Source of the DNA: Tolypeutes matacus
Lineage: Eukaryota > Chordata > Mammalia > Cingulata > Chlamyphoridae
Reading direction: 5' to 3'
DNA: 64,000 nt
NCBI GenBank assembly: GCA_026826555.1
Contig: JAKSZT010054396.1
Location: 13,533,200-13,597,199 of the forward strand
The translations under genes were made by a program, and so were the position numbers. Shown in pieces: positions 1-8,899 of this stretch (position 1 is its first letter; every line of letters starts with the position of its first letter). The notes beneath the pieces are model-generated. The model was not told the origin of the DNA. It made no database searches and saw only the letters and a list, made by a program, of their open reading frames with translations.

Positions 1-1040
1 CGGGTGGGACGCAGTGGCGACAGCTGATAAGCGGGCCTGTTTAGTTCTGTCTGCGGCAGGCCTTGGGGGAGGCCGGAGCTGGCCCGGGTGGCAGACACAG
101 TGGCTGTGGCCTCTTCCCCTTCCTGGGCCAGCCTGGAGGCCTCTGAGCTGAGCACAGCCCCTCCAGGGGGTCCTCCAGGGGGTCCTCCAGGCCTCCCTCC
201 CCAGGCCCCATGCTGGAATGAGCTGGGGATGGGGTGAGCACAGGCATGTGTGGCTGTTGCTTTACATTATTTTACCTTTTGTAGGAGGTATTACATTCCT
301 TCAGTTCAAAAGGCTACCTATGGTTTCTGTCCCTTATCTCCAGGCTCCCCTCATCCTGTTCCCCTCCCCAGAGGCAACCATTGTAACAAGAGGTGATTTT
401 GGATATACAAGCAGATATGTATATCCCTGCCTCGCTGCCCCCCACCCCCTGCACCCATGCCTCAGCACTGGCATGGGGTGTCCCTGTATGCGTGTGCCCG
501 TGTCTCTGGGCACGCCTTGGCCCACGTGTGCCTCGGATTCACTGGCCTCCAGCTCCACCCAATCCATTCCTCTACCTGGCACACGCTCCTTGCTGCCCCC
601 TCACCCCCTCACACACACACATCTTCTTTCCTTCTTTGCTCAGCTCATTCTTTTTCATCCTTCAGGTCTCAGCATGAAAGCCCCTTCTTCTGGAAGCCCT
701 CCCTGGTCCCCAGGTTTCAGTCCACCCCATGGGGCTTCCATGACCCGCCAAACTTTGTTTTACTATGACACTCATTACTCTGCCTTCTTGGAATGGCCTC
801 TTTAATGATCTGTCCCCCAACTAGACGGCAGGGTGACCAATCACCCATTTGCCCAGGACTTCCCCAGTTTGGGTCCATGCCCCAGGAAACCCCTCAGCCC
901 CAGGCAAACCATGAGGCCGGTCACTCTGCTGGACCTGAGACCCTGCAAGCAGGGAAGGAGTCTGCCTTATCCATCCTAGTGTTCCCGGCACTCAGCGTGG
1001 TACCTGGCACATAGACCATGCCCAAAGTATTTGTCGAATA
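1..1040. other. Intergenic sequence, no gene recognised
   Basis: Open frames here are short and match no family I recognise. The stretch at about 245-430 is T/A-rich and reads like the 3' part of an old LINE on the minus strand, but it is too degraded to assign. A short CA run lies at about 609-620. C/T-rich sequence at 430-680 explains the proline/serine-rich chance frames. Confidence 0.5.
161..191. repeat. Short tandem repeat, 12-bp unit
   Basis: The unit ctccagggggtc is present about 2.6 times in perfect head-to-tail order. It is a minor local duplication with no evident function. Confidence 0.7.
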
Positions 1041-1059
1041 TTAAAAATTATAGTTCCCA

Positions 1060-1200
1060 CTTACATAGCAATGACTGTGTATGTGGCACTGTTCTGAGTG
1101 CCCTACATACACAGGCTCATTTAACCCTCACAACAGCCCAGTGAAGCAACTACCGATGTTGTCATTCCTTGCTTTCAGAGGAGTACACTGAGGCTCCAGG
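1060..1200 (-). mobile_element. MIR SINE fragment
   Basis: Read on the + strand this shows the reversed MIR signature: a 'gtggcactgttctgagtgcc' block, then 'catttaaccctcacaac', then a degenerate 'gaggctcca' end. MIR is an ancient mammal-wide tRNA-derived SINE. The family call rests on motif recognition, not alignment. Confidence 0.6.
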
Positions 1201-1605
1201 AGGCCCACCGTCCCCTGGCTGGTAAGGATGGAGCCAGGATTCCAGAGTCTTTGCTGGCCTCTCGCACTGACCCACTCTGGCTCCTGCAGAAGGAGAGGTG
1301 GTCAGGAAAAAGCCCCAGGAACTCCCAGCCCTACAAGTGGGGCAGGACTGCTGGGGGCCCAGGGCTGGCCAGGGCTGAGGAGAGACCAGGGATTAGCCTT
1401 GGGCCTGCCCCCCTCCACCCCATGGCTCTGCTGCCACATTGAAGATTTTCTCTGCTGTCAGCAGAGGGGGCAGGCTCAGAAAAGGAAATTAGGGAGTAAG
1501 AATCATGGCACCCATTTTACAGGCACAGCTCAGAGAGGATTCATGACCTGAAGGCCTAGGAGCTCTGGGTGTCTGCCCCTTCACCAAGGGTCCCCCTTCT
1601 GCTTG

Positions 1606-1650
1606 AAAATAATAAATTAAAATAAAATAATAAAATAAAATAAAATAATT
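1606..1650. repeat. A-rich (AAAAT)n simple repeat
   Basis: Repeated aaaat/aaat units. It may be the remnant tail of an old retroposon, but no SINE or LINE body is recognisable next to it. Confidence 0.7.
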
Positions 1651-1689
1651 TGAAGGTGCCCCTGAGTGTACACAAAGCCTCTCCAACAT

Positions 1690-1905
1690 AGAGTCATGGG
1701 GCTTTAACCCTGGTCCAATCCCCCCATTCTCTCTAGCTGTGTGTCTTTGGGCAGGTTACTTAAGTTCTCTGAGCTTCACTTTCCTCCTCTGTAAAGTGGG
1801 AATAATATCACTATCTACCTCATAGAATTGTCAGTGGAGTAAGTGAGTTGATATATATAAAGTGCTTAGAACAGTCCTAGCCCAGAGTAAATGATGCTAA
1901 GTGTC
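1690..1905 (+). mobile_element. MIR SINE
   Basis: A long MIR copy in forward order: 'gctgtgtgtctttgggcagg', 'ttcactttcctcctctgta', 'cctcatagaattgtcag' and 'aaagtgcttagaacagt'. These are the central core and 3' end of the MIR consensus. Confidence 0.7.
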
Positions 1906-2227
1906 GGCTGACATTGTCATTTCCAATTTTATGCAGTTCATACCCTAGGATGCCCTTCCTTGCAGCACAATGAAATCCAACACATCTTCAAGGTTTTCCT
2001 GCCCCTCAGACTCACACAGGATTCGTCACACTCTCCTCTGTATCTGAGACCGGGGAACACGCTGCACCTTAGAAGCTGTAGCTCACATCTATCATTCTTA
2101 GTAAAAAGATGACAAACACAATCAGACTCTAACCGCATCATGGCTAACACAATCACAGCGACTGTGGGGACCTTACTCAACGGCTTCTGCCAGGAGGCTT
2201 TTGCCAGGGGAGGCTGAGCAGAGCCGG

Positions 2228-2420
2228 GGCCATGTGGTGGTTAGGAGCACAGGCTCCAGAGTCTGATGGTGGGGGTTTGGTCCCAGGTCCTCAGAGAGCC
2301 ACCTGTGTGACCTTCGGCCGGAGCCTCCTGTCCCCCACCTGTGAAATGGGGGAATGGCAGCATGCCTTCGCAGTGCTGTGAGGAATATACATTTAGGTCA
2401 CCCACTTTAGACACTTACCT
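2228..2420 (+). mobile_element. MIR SINE
   Basis: Forward MIR: 'tggttaggagcacaggctcc' near the tRNA-related 5' end, followed by 'ctgtgtgaccttcggcc' and 'cctgtgaaatggggga'. A further degraded MIR-like stretch follows at about 2470-2680. Confidence 0.65.
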
Positions 2421-2775
2421 AGGACCGTGAGGCCTAGGGTATGTAAGCTATGGTCACAGTTCTGGAGAAGGGGAGCTGGACAGACTCCATTCTGTTCCAG
2501 CTAAGAAACTTAGGAACTTCATAACCTCAGGCAGGTAGCTAAGCCTCCAGTGTCCTCATCTCCAGGTGGGGAGGTGGAAAAAGCCTGCCTCACAGTCGTT
2601 TAAAGCAAAGTAAAGCACGGAGCCTGGTAGTAAAGTAAAGCAAATAAAGCACCTGGTAGGTGTTGCAGACCTGTTACATCCCTTCCTCTGTTCTCTGAGG
2701 AGAGGGGCCAGGATTCAAGAGGGCTCTATGTCACGGCAAAGTTGCTTTAGGCAAGTCACCTAATTCAGCTGAGCT

Positions 2776-2855
2776 GGAAGAAGGGAAGGTAAGAAGGAGG
2801 GGGAAGGAAGGAGAAAAAAAGGAAGGGACAGAAGGAGGGGGAAATAAGAGAAGGT
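2776..2855. repeat. GGAA-rich purine tract
   Basis: An almost uninterrupted purine run of aagg/gaag/ggaa units on the + strand, about 80 bp. Such tracts can be simple-sequence microsatellites and include ETS-like GGAA cores. Nothing more can be concluded here. Confidence 0.6.
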
Positions 2856-4038
2856 GACACCATCCACGCCAGCCAGCCAATGTGGGGCAGGTGCATGCTG
2901 GACAGCCTGAGAAGGGCAATGGTGGGAGGGCTGGGTGGACCAAAAAAAAAAAGCTAACAGGCACTTCCCGAGGAGTGAATCAGTCTCCTTCCCCTGAGTT
3001 GGCCCTGCATGCCAAGGAGGTCAGAAATTACTTACTGGAAATATACCACATTAAAATACTGGAGAAGGGGTTCCACCATCCTGAGCCAATATCTGGTCCT
3101 TGTCCATATCCCCTCCTTGCAAGTATAGTGCACAAATTCCACTTTATTGTTTCAGCTTTACAACAGTAATAATGCTTCTTGTAAAAAAGCAAACAGTAGA
3201 AACATGTACAAATAAAAATCTCCTTTAGCACACCCCGCTGCTCAGAAGTGATCTCCAACATTCAGCTACATCTTCTCTCAGCCCTGCCTCGATATCTTTA
3301 CAGACCCAGATTATTTTCCACAAAACTGAATCATAGCATATATATTGCCATGCAACTTTTCTTTTGTTTTGTGTGATTGAACTTATTTAATTGCATTTTT
3401 TCCCAAAAGATATAACAGCAGTTCGTGCTACTGCAACCAGCAAAACATCATAGAGAGATGGAGACCAAGAAAAGCCACCCCTTTCTCCTCCCACCACCAG
3501 GAGATCCCTGGAAGCACCAGGAACATGCCGGTGGAAACCTTTCCTCAGGCTCACGTGCAGGGAAGGAGGAAGGAAGGGTTCCTATCCTTCATATGAACAC
3601 AGAATTCCTACAAATTAATTGGGAAAAGTCAAACAATAGAAAAACTGGCAAAGCCACTTGTTTGCTTTCCATATATGCTGCTTTCTTTTCATAGATGCAC
3701 CTGCCTTTCTTCAGGCAATACAATCATAACCAACGTCTTTACCCTGGAGAAGACCTGAAGGCTTGTTCCCCAGCTCACACACTTGCCTTGCATGCACCTT
3801 GAAAAAAAAAAAAAAGCAAAACGGGATTATACTTTACACACTACTTTGCATGACTGCTTTTTAAAAACCTAATGGGATATCACAGACAACCCGCAAGTCA
3901 CTACTTATAGATTCAATATAGATTCAAGGAGCTCGTGTTCCCCAGGAAGGCTGTAGCCAATTGTATCCACCCATACCCCTAGAAGTGACCACCGAGATTG
4001 GAAATTGTCACTATGAACACCGCTGCAATAAAAACCTA

Positions 4039-4158
4039 GCAGGGGAGCAGTTGTGGCTCAAGCAGTTGAGCACCCATTTGCCTTATGGGAGGTCCCAGGT
4101 TTGGTTCCCGGTGCCTCCTGAAAAAACAAAAACAATAAGCAAAACAAACAAAAAAACC
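4039..4158 (+). mobile_element. tRNA-derived SINE (DAS-like monomer), copy 1 of array
   Basis: A tRNA-like body with an A-box region 'tggctcaagcagttgagc' and a B-box region 'ggtttggttccc', then an A-rich tail with aacaa units. The lack of acceptor-stem pairing and the A-rich tail mark it as a SINE, not a tRNA gene. Confidence 0.75.
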
Positions 4159-4162
4159 AATT

Positions 4163-4261
4163 CAGGGAAGCTGATGTGGCTCAGTGCTTGAGTGCTGGCT
4201 TCCCACATACAAGGTCCTGGGTTCAATCCCCGGCCCCCATACCAAAAAAAAAAAAAAAAAA
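4163..4261 (+). mobile_element. tRNA-derived SINE, copy 2 of array
   Basis: The body 'gaagctgatgtggctcagtg' and B-box 'gggttcaatcccc' are followed by an 18-A tail. It is the second of four head-to-tail SINEs in the same orientation. Confidence 0.75.
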
Positions 4262-4265
4262 TCCA

Positions 4266-4376
4266 TAGGGGGAGTGGATGTAGCTCAAGTGGTTTTATGC
4301 CTGCCTTCTACGTACAAGGTCCTGGGTTTGACTCCAGGTACCTCCTAAAAACAAAACCAAACAAACAAATGAAAAA
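4266..4376 (+). mobile_element. tRNA-derived SINE, copy 3 of array
   Basis: The body 'gggagtggatgtagctcaag' and B-box region 'gggtttgactcc' precede an A-rich tail with aaacc/aaac units. It is more diverged in the anticodon-arm region than its neighbours. Confidence 0.7.
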
Positions 4377-4385
4377 ACTAACTCT

Positions 4386-4476
4386 CATTGTGGAACAGAT
4401 GTAGCTCAGTGGTTGAGTGCCTGCTTCCCATGTATGAGGTCCTGGGTTCAATCCCCAGTACTGCCTAAAAAAAAAT
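4386..4476 (+). mobile_element. tRNA-derived SINE, copy 4 of array
   Basis: The body 'gaacagatgtagctcagtgg' and B-box 'gggttcaatcccc' precede a short A tail. The array ends at the target-site duplication of the adjacent L1. Confidence 0.7.
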
Positions 4477-4490
4477 CCATGGGCACGTCT

Positions 4491-5907
4491 TTTTTTTTTT
4501 TTTTACATTTCTCAATTAAATGTAATGGATACATATAAATTTTTTTTTTAATCAAACAATATATTACACAATATATTTGGTTCATAGTAATGTATTCATA
4601 CAGTATTTGTCCTTTTGTGTCTGGCTTGCTTCACTCAACATAATGTCCTCCAGGTTCATCCATGTTACCATATGCTTTATGACTTCATTTCTTCTTACAG
4701 CTGCATAATATTCCATCGTGTGAATAGACCACAGTTTGTTTATCCATTCATCTGTTGATGGACACCTGGGTTGTTTCCAACTTTTGGCAATGGTGAATAA
4801 TGTGGCTATGAACATCGGTGTGCAGTGTCTGTTCATGTCACTGCTCTCAGTTCTTCTGGGTATATACCCAGTAGTGGTATTGCAGGGTCACGTGGCAAGT
4901 CTATATTCAACTTCTTTAGGAACTGCCAAACAGTCCTGCATAGTGGTTGTACCATTCTGCATTCCCACCAACAGTGAAGAAGTGCTCCTGTCTCTCCACA
5001 TCCTCTCCAACACTTGTAGTTCTCTGTCTTTTTAATAGTGGCCATTCTGATAGGTGTGAAATGATATCTCATTGTAGTTTTGATTTGCATTTCCCTAATC
5101 ATGAGTGATGTTGAGCATTTCTTCATGTGTTTTTTTTTGTTTTTTTTTTTTTATTATGGGTAAAAATCAAAATTCTCACAATACATACAAACATTTGCAA
5201 AATGATATATAAATATATGTGCATATATTTGTATTTGTTTACAAAAATGTTATTTATATATATATATATACATATATTTTAAGAGGTGCTTAGATTACCA
5301 CTTCATGTGTTTTTTTGCCATTTGTATTTCTTCTTCGGAGAAATGTCTATTCAAGTCTTTGGCCCATTTTTTAATTGGGTCATTTGTCTTTTTATTGTTG
5401 AGTTGTAACATCTCTTTATATATCCTGAATATTAAACCCTTATCAGATATGTGATTTCCAAATATTTTTTCCCATTGAGTTGGCTGCCTTTTCACCCTTC
5501 TGACAAAGTCCTGTGAGGTGCAAAAGTGTTTAATTTTGAGGAGGTCCCATTTATCTACTTTTTCTTTTGTTGCATGTGCTTTGGGTGTGAGGTCCAAGAA
5601 ACCACCACCTACTACAAGGTCTTGAAGATGTTTCCCTACATTTTCTTCTAGTAGTTTTATGGTCCTGGCTTTTATATTTAGATCTTTGATCCATTTTGAG
5701 TTGATTCTTGTATAGGGGGTGAGATAGGGGTCCTCTTTCATTCTTTTGGTTATAGATATCCAGTTCTCCCAACACCATTTGTTGAAGAGACTGTTTTTTC
5801 CCATCAGCGTGGGCTTGGTAGGTTTGTCAAAAACCAGTTGACTGTATAGGTGAGGGTTTATTTCTGGATTCTCAATTCTATTCCACTGATCGATATGTCT
5901 ATCTTTA
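4491..5907 (-). mobile_element. 5'-truncated young L1, ORF2 C-terminal part and 3' UTR
   Basis: The minus strand encodes the last ~470 residues of L1 ORF2 in pieces (5915-5304, 5126-4833, 4836-4582). The peptides are nearly identical to the L1 in LCTL intron 4, including the region of the C-terminal cysteine knuckle (CWRGCGETG...CWWEC). The 3' end is a T run at 4490-4504. Flanking gggcacgtcttt (from 4481) and gggcacatcttt (from 5908) are a probable target-site duplication with one mismatch. The copy is split at 5136-5300 by a later insertion. Confidence 0.85.
5136..5300 (-). mobile_element. Short 3' fragment of an unnamed poly-A retroposon, inserted in L1
   Basis: About 165 bp starting with a T run (antisense poly-A), then attatgggtaaaaatc and a TA-rich block, ending gaggtgcttagattac. 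The repeated motif cttcatgtgttttt at 5121 and 5301 is the target-site duplication and restores the interrupted L1 reading. The sequence is the reverse complement of the 3' end at 19976-20150, so both are copies of one family. Confidence 0.8.
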
Positions 5908-6087
5908 GGGCACATCTTTTTATGACTGGTGCTTTTATTGGCTAGATTTCTGAAAGTGGGATTGGTGGGGCATAGGGCATGTCCATCTCTATTTTCATAG
6001 TTAGTACTTGGTTAAAAGTGATATTTTGTTTATATATTTATTTTCATCTCCCCAACAACTGAGGTGGTCTGGTGTCTTTCTTTTCTG

Positions 6088-6181
6088 TTCTTTTTTTTTT
6101 GAGATACCAGGGGCCAGGGATTGAACCAGGACCTCCTATATGGGAAGCCAGTGCTCAACCACTGAGCCACCTTGGCTTCCC
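6088..6181 (-). mobile_element. tRNA-derived SINE (DAS-like monomer)
   Basis: A T run is followed by reversed B-box 'gggattgaaccaggacctcc' and reversed A-box 'ccactgagccacctt'. It is a minus-strand SINE with a short tail. Confidence 0.7.
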
Positions 6182-6185
6182 TGCA

Positions 6186-6306
6186 TTGCTTTTTTCGTTT
6201 GTTTTGCTTGTTGTTTGTTTTTTTCTCAGGAGGCATCGGAACCGAACCCAGGACCTCCCACGTGGGCAGCAGGTGCTCAACTGCTTGAGCTACATCTACT
6301 CCCAAC
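6186..6306 (-). mobile_element. tRNA-derived SINE (DAS-like monomer)
   Basis: The T/G-rich antisense tail (gtttgttttgcttgttg) precedes reversed B-box 'gaaccgaacccaggacctcc' and reversed A-box 'actgcttgagctacatc'. It lies directly against the preceding SINE. Confidence 0.7.
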
Positions 6307-6865
6307 CCTCATGTCTTTCTCATGTTTACATCTCTATTAGCATTTCCTCTTCTATTTTGCATTTCCCTTTTCTCTTGTTTCACTTTTCCCAATTAATTTA
6401 TAGAAATTCTGTATATAAGGGATATGATCCCTTTATCTATCATATACATAACAAATATTTCTTCCCATCTACTATTGTTTCTGGACTTGTTTACGGAGTC
6501 TCTTACCCTATAGACATTTAAATATTTTATATGGTCTAACTTGTCCATCTTTTCCTCTTATGGTCTGGAATCCTGGCTTACTTGAGAAGACCCTCCCAAG
6601 ATTACAGAAAAATTTCCTTAAATATTCACCTTATATTTTCACTCTCTAATTTTTTATATTTAGGTCATTTATCCAGATGGATGCAACTTGCTCTTTTCAC
6701 TTATCATATACAAACTTCTTCATTAGCTTTGATCTATCTATTGCACTCTTTTCAAAGGCTGCATCATATTCCACTGAAAGATTAACTTATTTAATTCAGA
6801 GTATGTTTGAACATTAAAGTTGTTTCCAGTTTTAAATACCACTTAAAACTGAGAATAATAGCTCC

Positions 6866-7245
6866 CAATTATTGAGTGTTTATTACTTGCCCATATTAGC
6901 TCATTTAACCCTCAGCAATCCTACGGGGTAGGTTCTATTATCTCTATTTTATTTTATTTTATTTTTTTTTTTAAAAGATTTTATTTATTTATTCATTTAT
7001 CCCCCCCTTGCTGTTTGTGCTCGCTGGGTCAGCTAACCACGCCATGCGGGCGGGCTTGCCTTCACCAGGAGGCCCCGGGTTCGGTTCCCGTTTATGGTAA
7101 ACGGGAGCCCTACTGATTGAGCCACAGCCGCTTCCCTATCTCTATTTTATAAATGAGGAAATACATCTTGTCAAGGTCACACAGCTAGTAATTAAGTGGT
7201 GAAGCTTGGATTCTAATCTGATCCAGGGTGTAGAACTCAAAAATC
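6866..7245 (-). mobile_element. MIR SINE interrupted by a DAS SINE
   Basis: Reversed MIR blocks lie on both sides of the SINE at 6953-7136: 'tcatttaaccctcagcaatc' before it, and 'aaatgaggaaatac' plus 'ggtcacacagctagtaatta' after it. Removing the SINE and one duplication copy restores a continuous MIR. Confidence 0.7.
6953..7136 (-). mobile_element. DAS-III type SINE
   Basis: Minus-strand copy: T run with reversed (aataaat)n tail, reversed 'ttgctgtttgtgctcgctgg', then the tRNA-like head with reversed A-box 'tgattgagccacagccgctt'. A perfect 14-bp target-site duplication tatctctattttat flanks it (6939-6952 and 7137-7150). Confidence 0.85.
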
Positions 7246-7339
7246 CAAAGTCTTAATTACTATGTACCATTTCTCTAATATTTACCACTGTGATTTGAAA
7301 TATCCCTTTTTTCATTTCCATAAGGATGGATTAGAGGGG

Positions 7340-7510
7340 AAATAAGCATTTCTTAAGTACTTCCTCTACCCAGACCCTGTACTAGATGCTTTCATAGGTT
7401 GCCTTCTGGAATCCTGCAAAAGCCCTGTGTATGGCAGGGTTATTCCCCTCTCCAAACACGTAAATGAGAGTAAGCAATTCCAAGGTTTGTAAGTGGCCAT
7501 GGCCAGTTCA
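7340..7510 (-). mobile_element. MIR-like SINE fragment
   Basis: The reversed MIR order is visible but degraded: 'ctagatgctttcataggttg', then 'aacacgtaaatgagag'. Assignment is by pattern only. Confidence 0.45.
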
Positions 7511-7529
7511 AACACAGTTCTCATGTGAC

Positions 7530-7790
7530 TCGTGTATTATGATTTTTCATTTAGAAAGTTATGCTCACTAACTGTTACAAATAACTCATTGATGAACCCA
7601 TTTTTTGTTGTTGTTGTTCTTGTTTTCTTTATTCTGTTGCTGCTGCTGAACTATTTCCTTGGGATACATTCCCAGAGTGCGGTTACTGAGCCGAAGGACA
7701 CAACTGCTTGCATGGCTTTCCATCTATATTGCCAAATTGCTATTACAAAAGGCTTCGCCCACGTCCTCTGACACCAGCACTATGGGGAGC
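7530..7790 (-). mobile_element. Old L1 3' region fragment
   Basis: 'ccttgggatacattcccaga' with the following 'ttactgagccgaagg' block is the typical reverse-oriented late-ORF2/3' region seen in old L1M-type elements. No intact frame remains. Confidence 0.5.
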
Positions 7791-8159
7791 TTCATGTCCT
7801 ACAGATTCAAATGTTCAGTCAGGGAAACTGAGAGGTGCCACACTGAACACATTAAGCCCAGGGCAGAAGCATTTTAGAGAGTTCTGGTGGGCAAGCACTC
7901 TGGTTCCCCCAACAGTCCTGATTTCATTATTATAACACTTTTCACTGATACAAAGTGGGTTTAGGGGTTGGGTGTGTTTTCTCATTTTGTTTTGCAGAAC
8001 TTTGCCTCTCTTGTGAAATGCATTTAAAACGTGACTAAAATGTGATGAGGCATAGCTCAGCTTGTCTTTTAAGGAAAGGGCAAATCTGACAATAACCCCT
8101 TTTTGATGTGGTGTCCCATGGGGCAAGCACTCCCACAGTTTGGCCAAGGAAGAGCCGTC

Positions 8160-8700
8160 CCGGGGAGGGGGCATCCCAGGAAGAGGGCAACTCGAGGAGG
8201 GTCCAGTCAGGAGCTATCCCGTCGGGGAGGGGGAGCCCGAGGAGGGTCGGCCCGGGGAGAGCGGCTGAGCCTGGATCTCGGGGTGAGGGCTGGGGCCCCC
8301 GGCTCCATCCCGGCGCCCGCGGGGCCCCTTCTCGTTCGCGGGGGCGGCAGATAAGGCGGGAGCGGCCCGTCGCCACGGCGGCCCGGCCCGGCGGGAAGGC
8401 GGGAAGGGGCCCGACCGGGACAGCGCAGATAACGCCCGCCCGGCGTCCAGGCCGCCGAGACTCGAGACTCGTAGACGCCGGGGCCGTGGGAGATAGAGGT
8501 GCCCCGGCCCGGGCGCGGCTCCCGGGCGCCCGCCGCCAGCAGACCCGGGGCGGGGGGGCGGCAGCCACGGCGGAAGGGGGCAGCGGGCACGCCTCAGGGC
8601 CGGGAGGGGACAGGGGACGCGCATGGCCTGGGGCCGCCGCCCCTTTACCTCAGCCTGCAGCGCCCCTTCCCGGCCCGACCGCCCGCCGCCAATAAGCCCC
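8160..8700. promoter_or_regulatory. CpG island, possible promoter of an unidentified transcript
   Basis: By hand count about 65 CpG dinucleotides fall in roughly 540 bp of very GC-rich sequence, far above the flanks. It contains two agataa GATA-type motifs (8349-8354 and 8427-8432), repeated gggcgg/ccgccc-like boxes and a ccaat at about 8689. Long open frames on both strands follow from high GC and match nothing known. Mammalian CpG islands usually mark promoters, so an unannotated RNA starting here is plausible. No exon is proposed. Confidence 0.6.
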
Positions 8701-8899
8701 CATCGAGCCTGGCATTCTGGCCCTGGCTCTGGCTGGGGGTCTGCCCAAGTGACTCCAGACAAAAGTGTTCTCTTGGATTCCAGTTTCCTCATCTACAAAA
8801 CAAAGGGATAGAAAAATCGTTAATAATCTCCCAACATGTGGCGTGTGACAGGCTCTTTGTGCAGAGACCTGATGGCTGTTACCAAGTTTGACTCTCAAA

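Larger units (their letters stand above)
3140..6850 (-). mobile_element. Ancient L1 remnants split by later insertions
   Basis: Degraded L1-type sequence, antisense to the + strand, shows at about 3140-3420, 3770-4035, 5925-6070 and 6310-6850. The last block resembles reverse-oriented ORF2 ('gtttctggacttgtttacgg' region). Between these blocks lie a four-SINE array (4039-4478), a younger L1 (4491-5907) and two SINEs (6088-6306). Whether all blocks derive from one element is inferred from shared orientation only. Confidence 0.5.

Noticed and set aside
3140..3420. Protein-coding gene from short frames
   Set aside because: The frames are within degraded L1-like sequence.
8108..8695. Long overlapping open frames on both strands (up to 195 codons)
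   Set aside because: They lie in the CpG island, where stop codons are rare, run on both strands, and encode low-complexity R/G/A/P-rich sequence with no recognisable domain.
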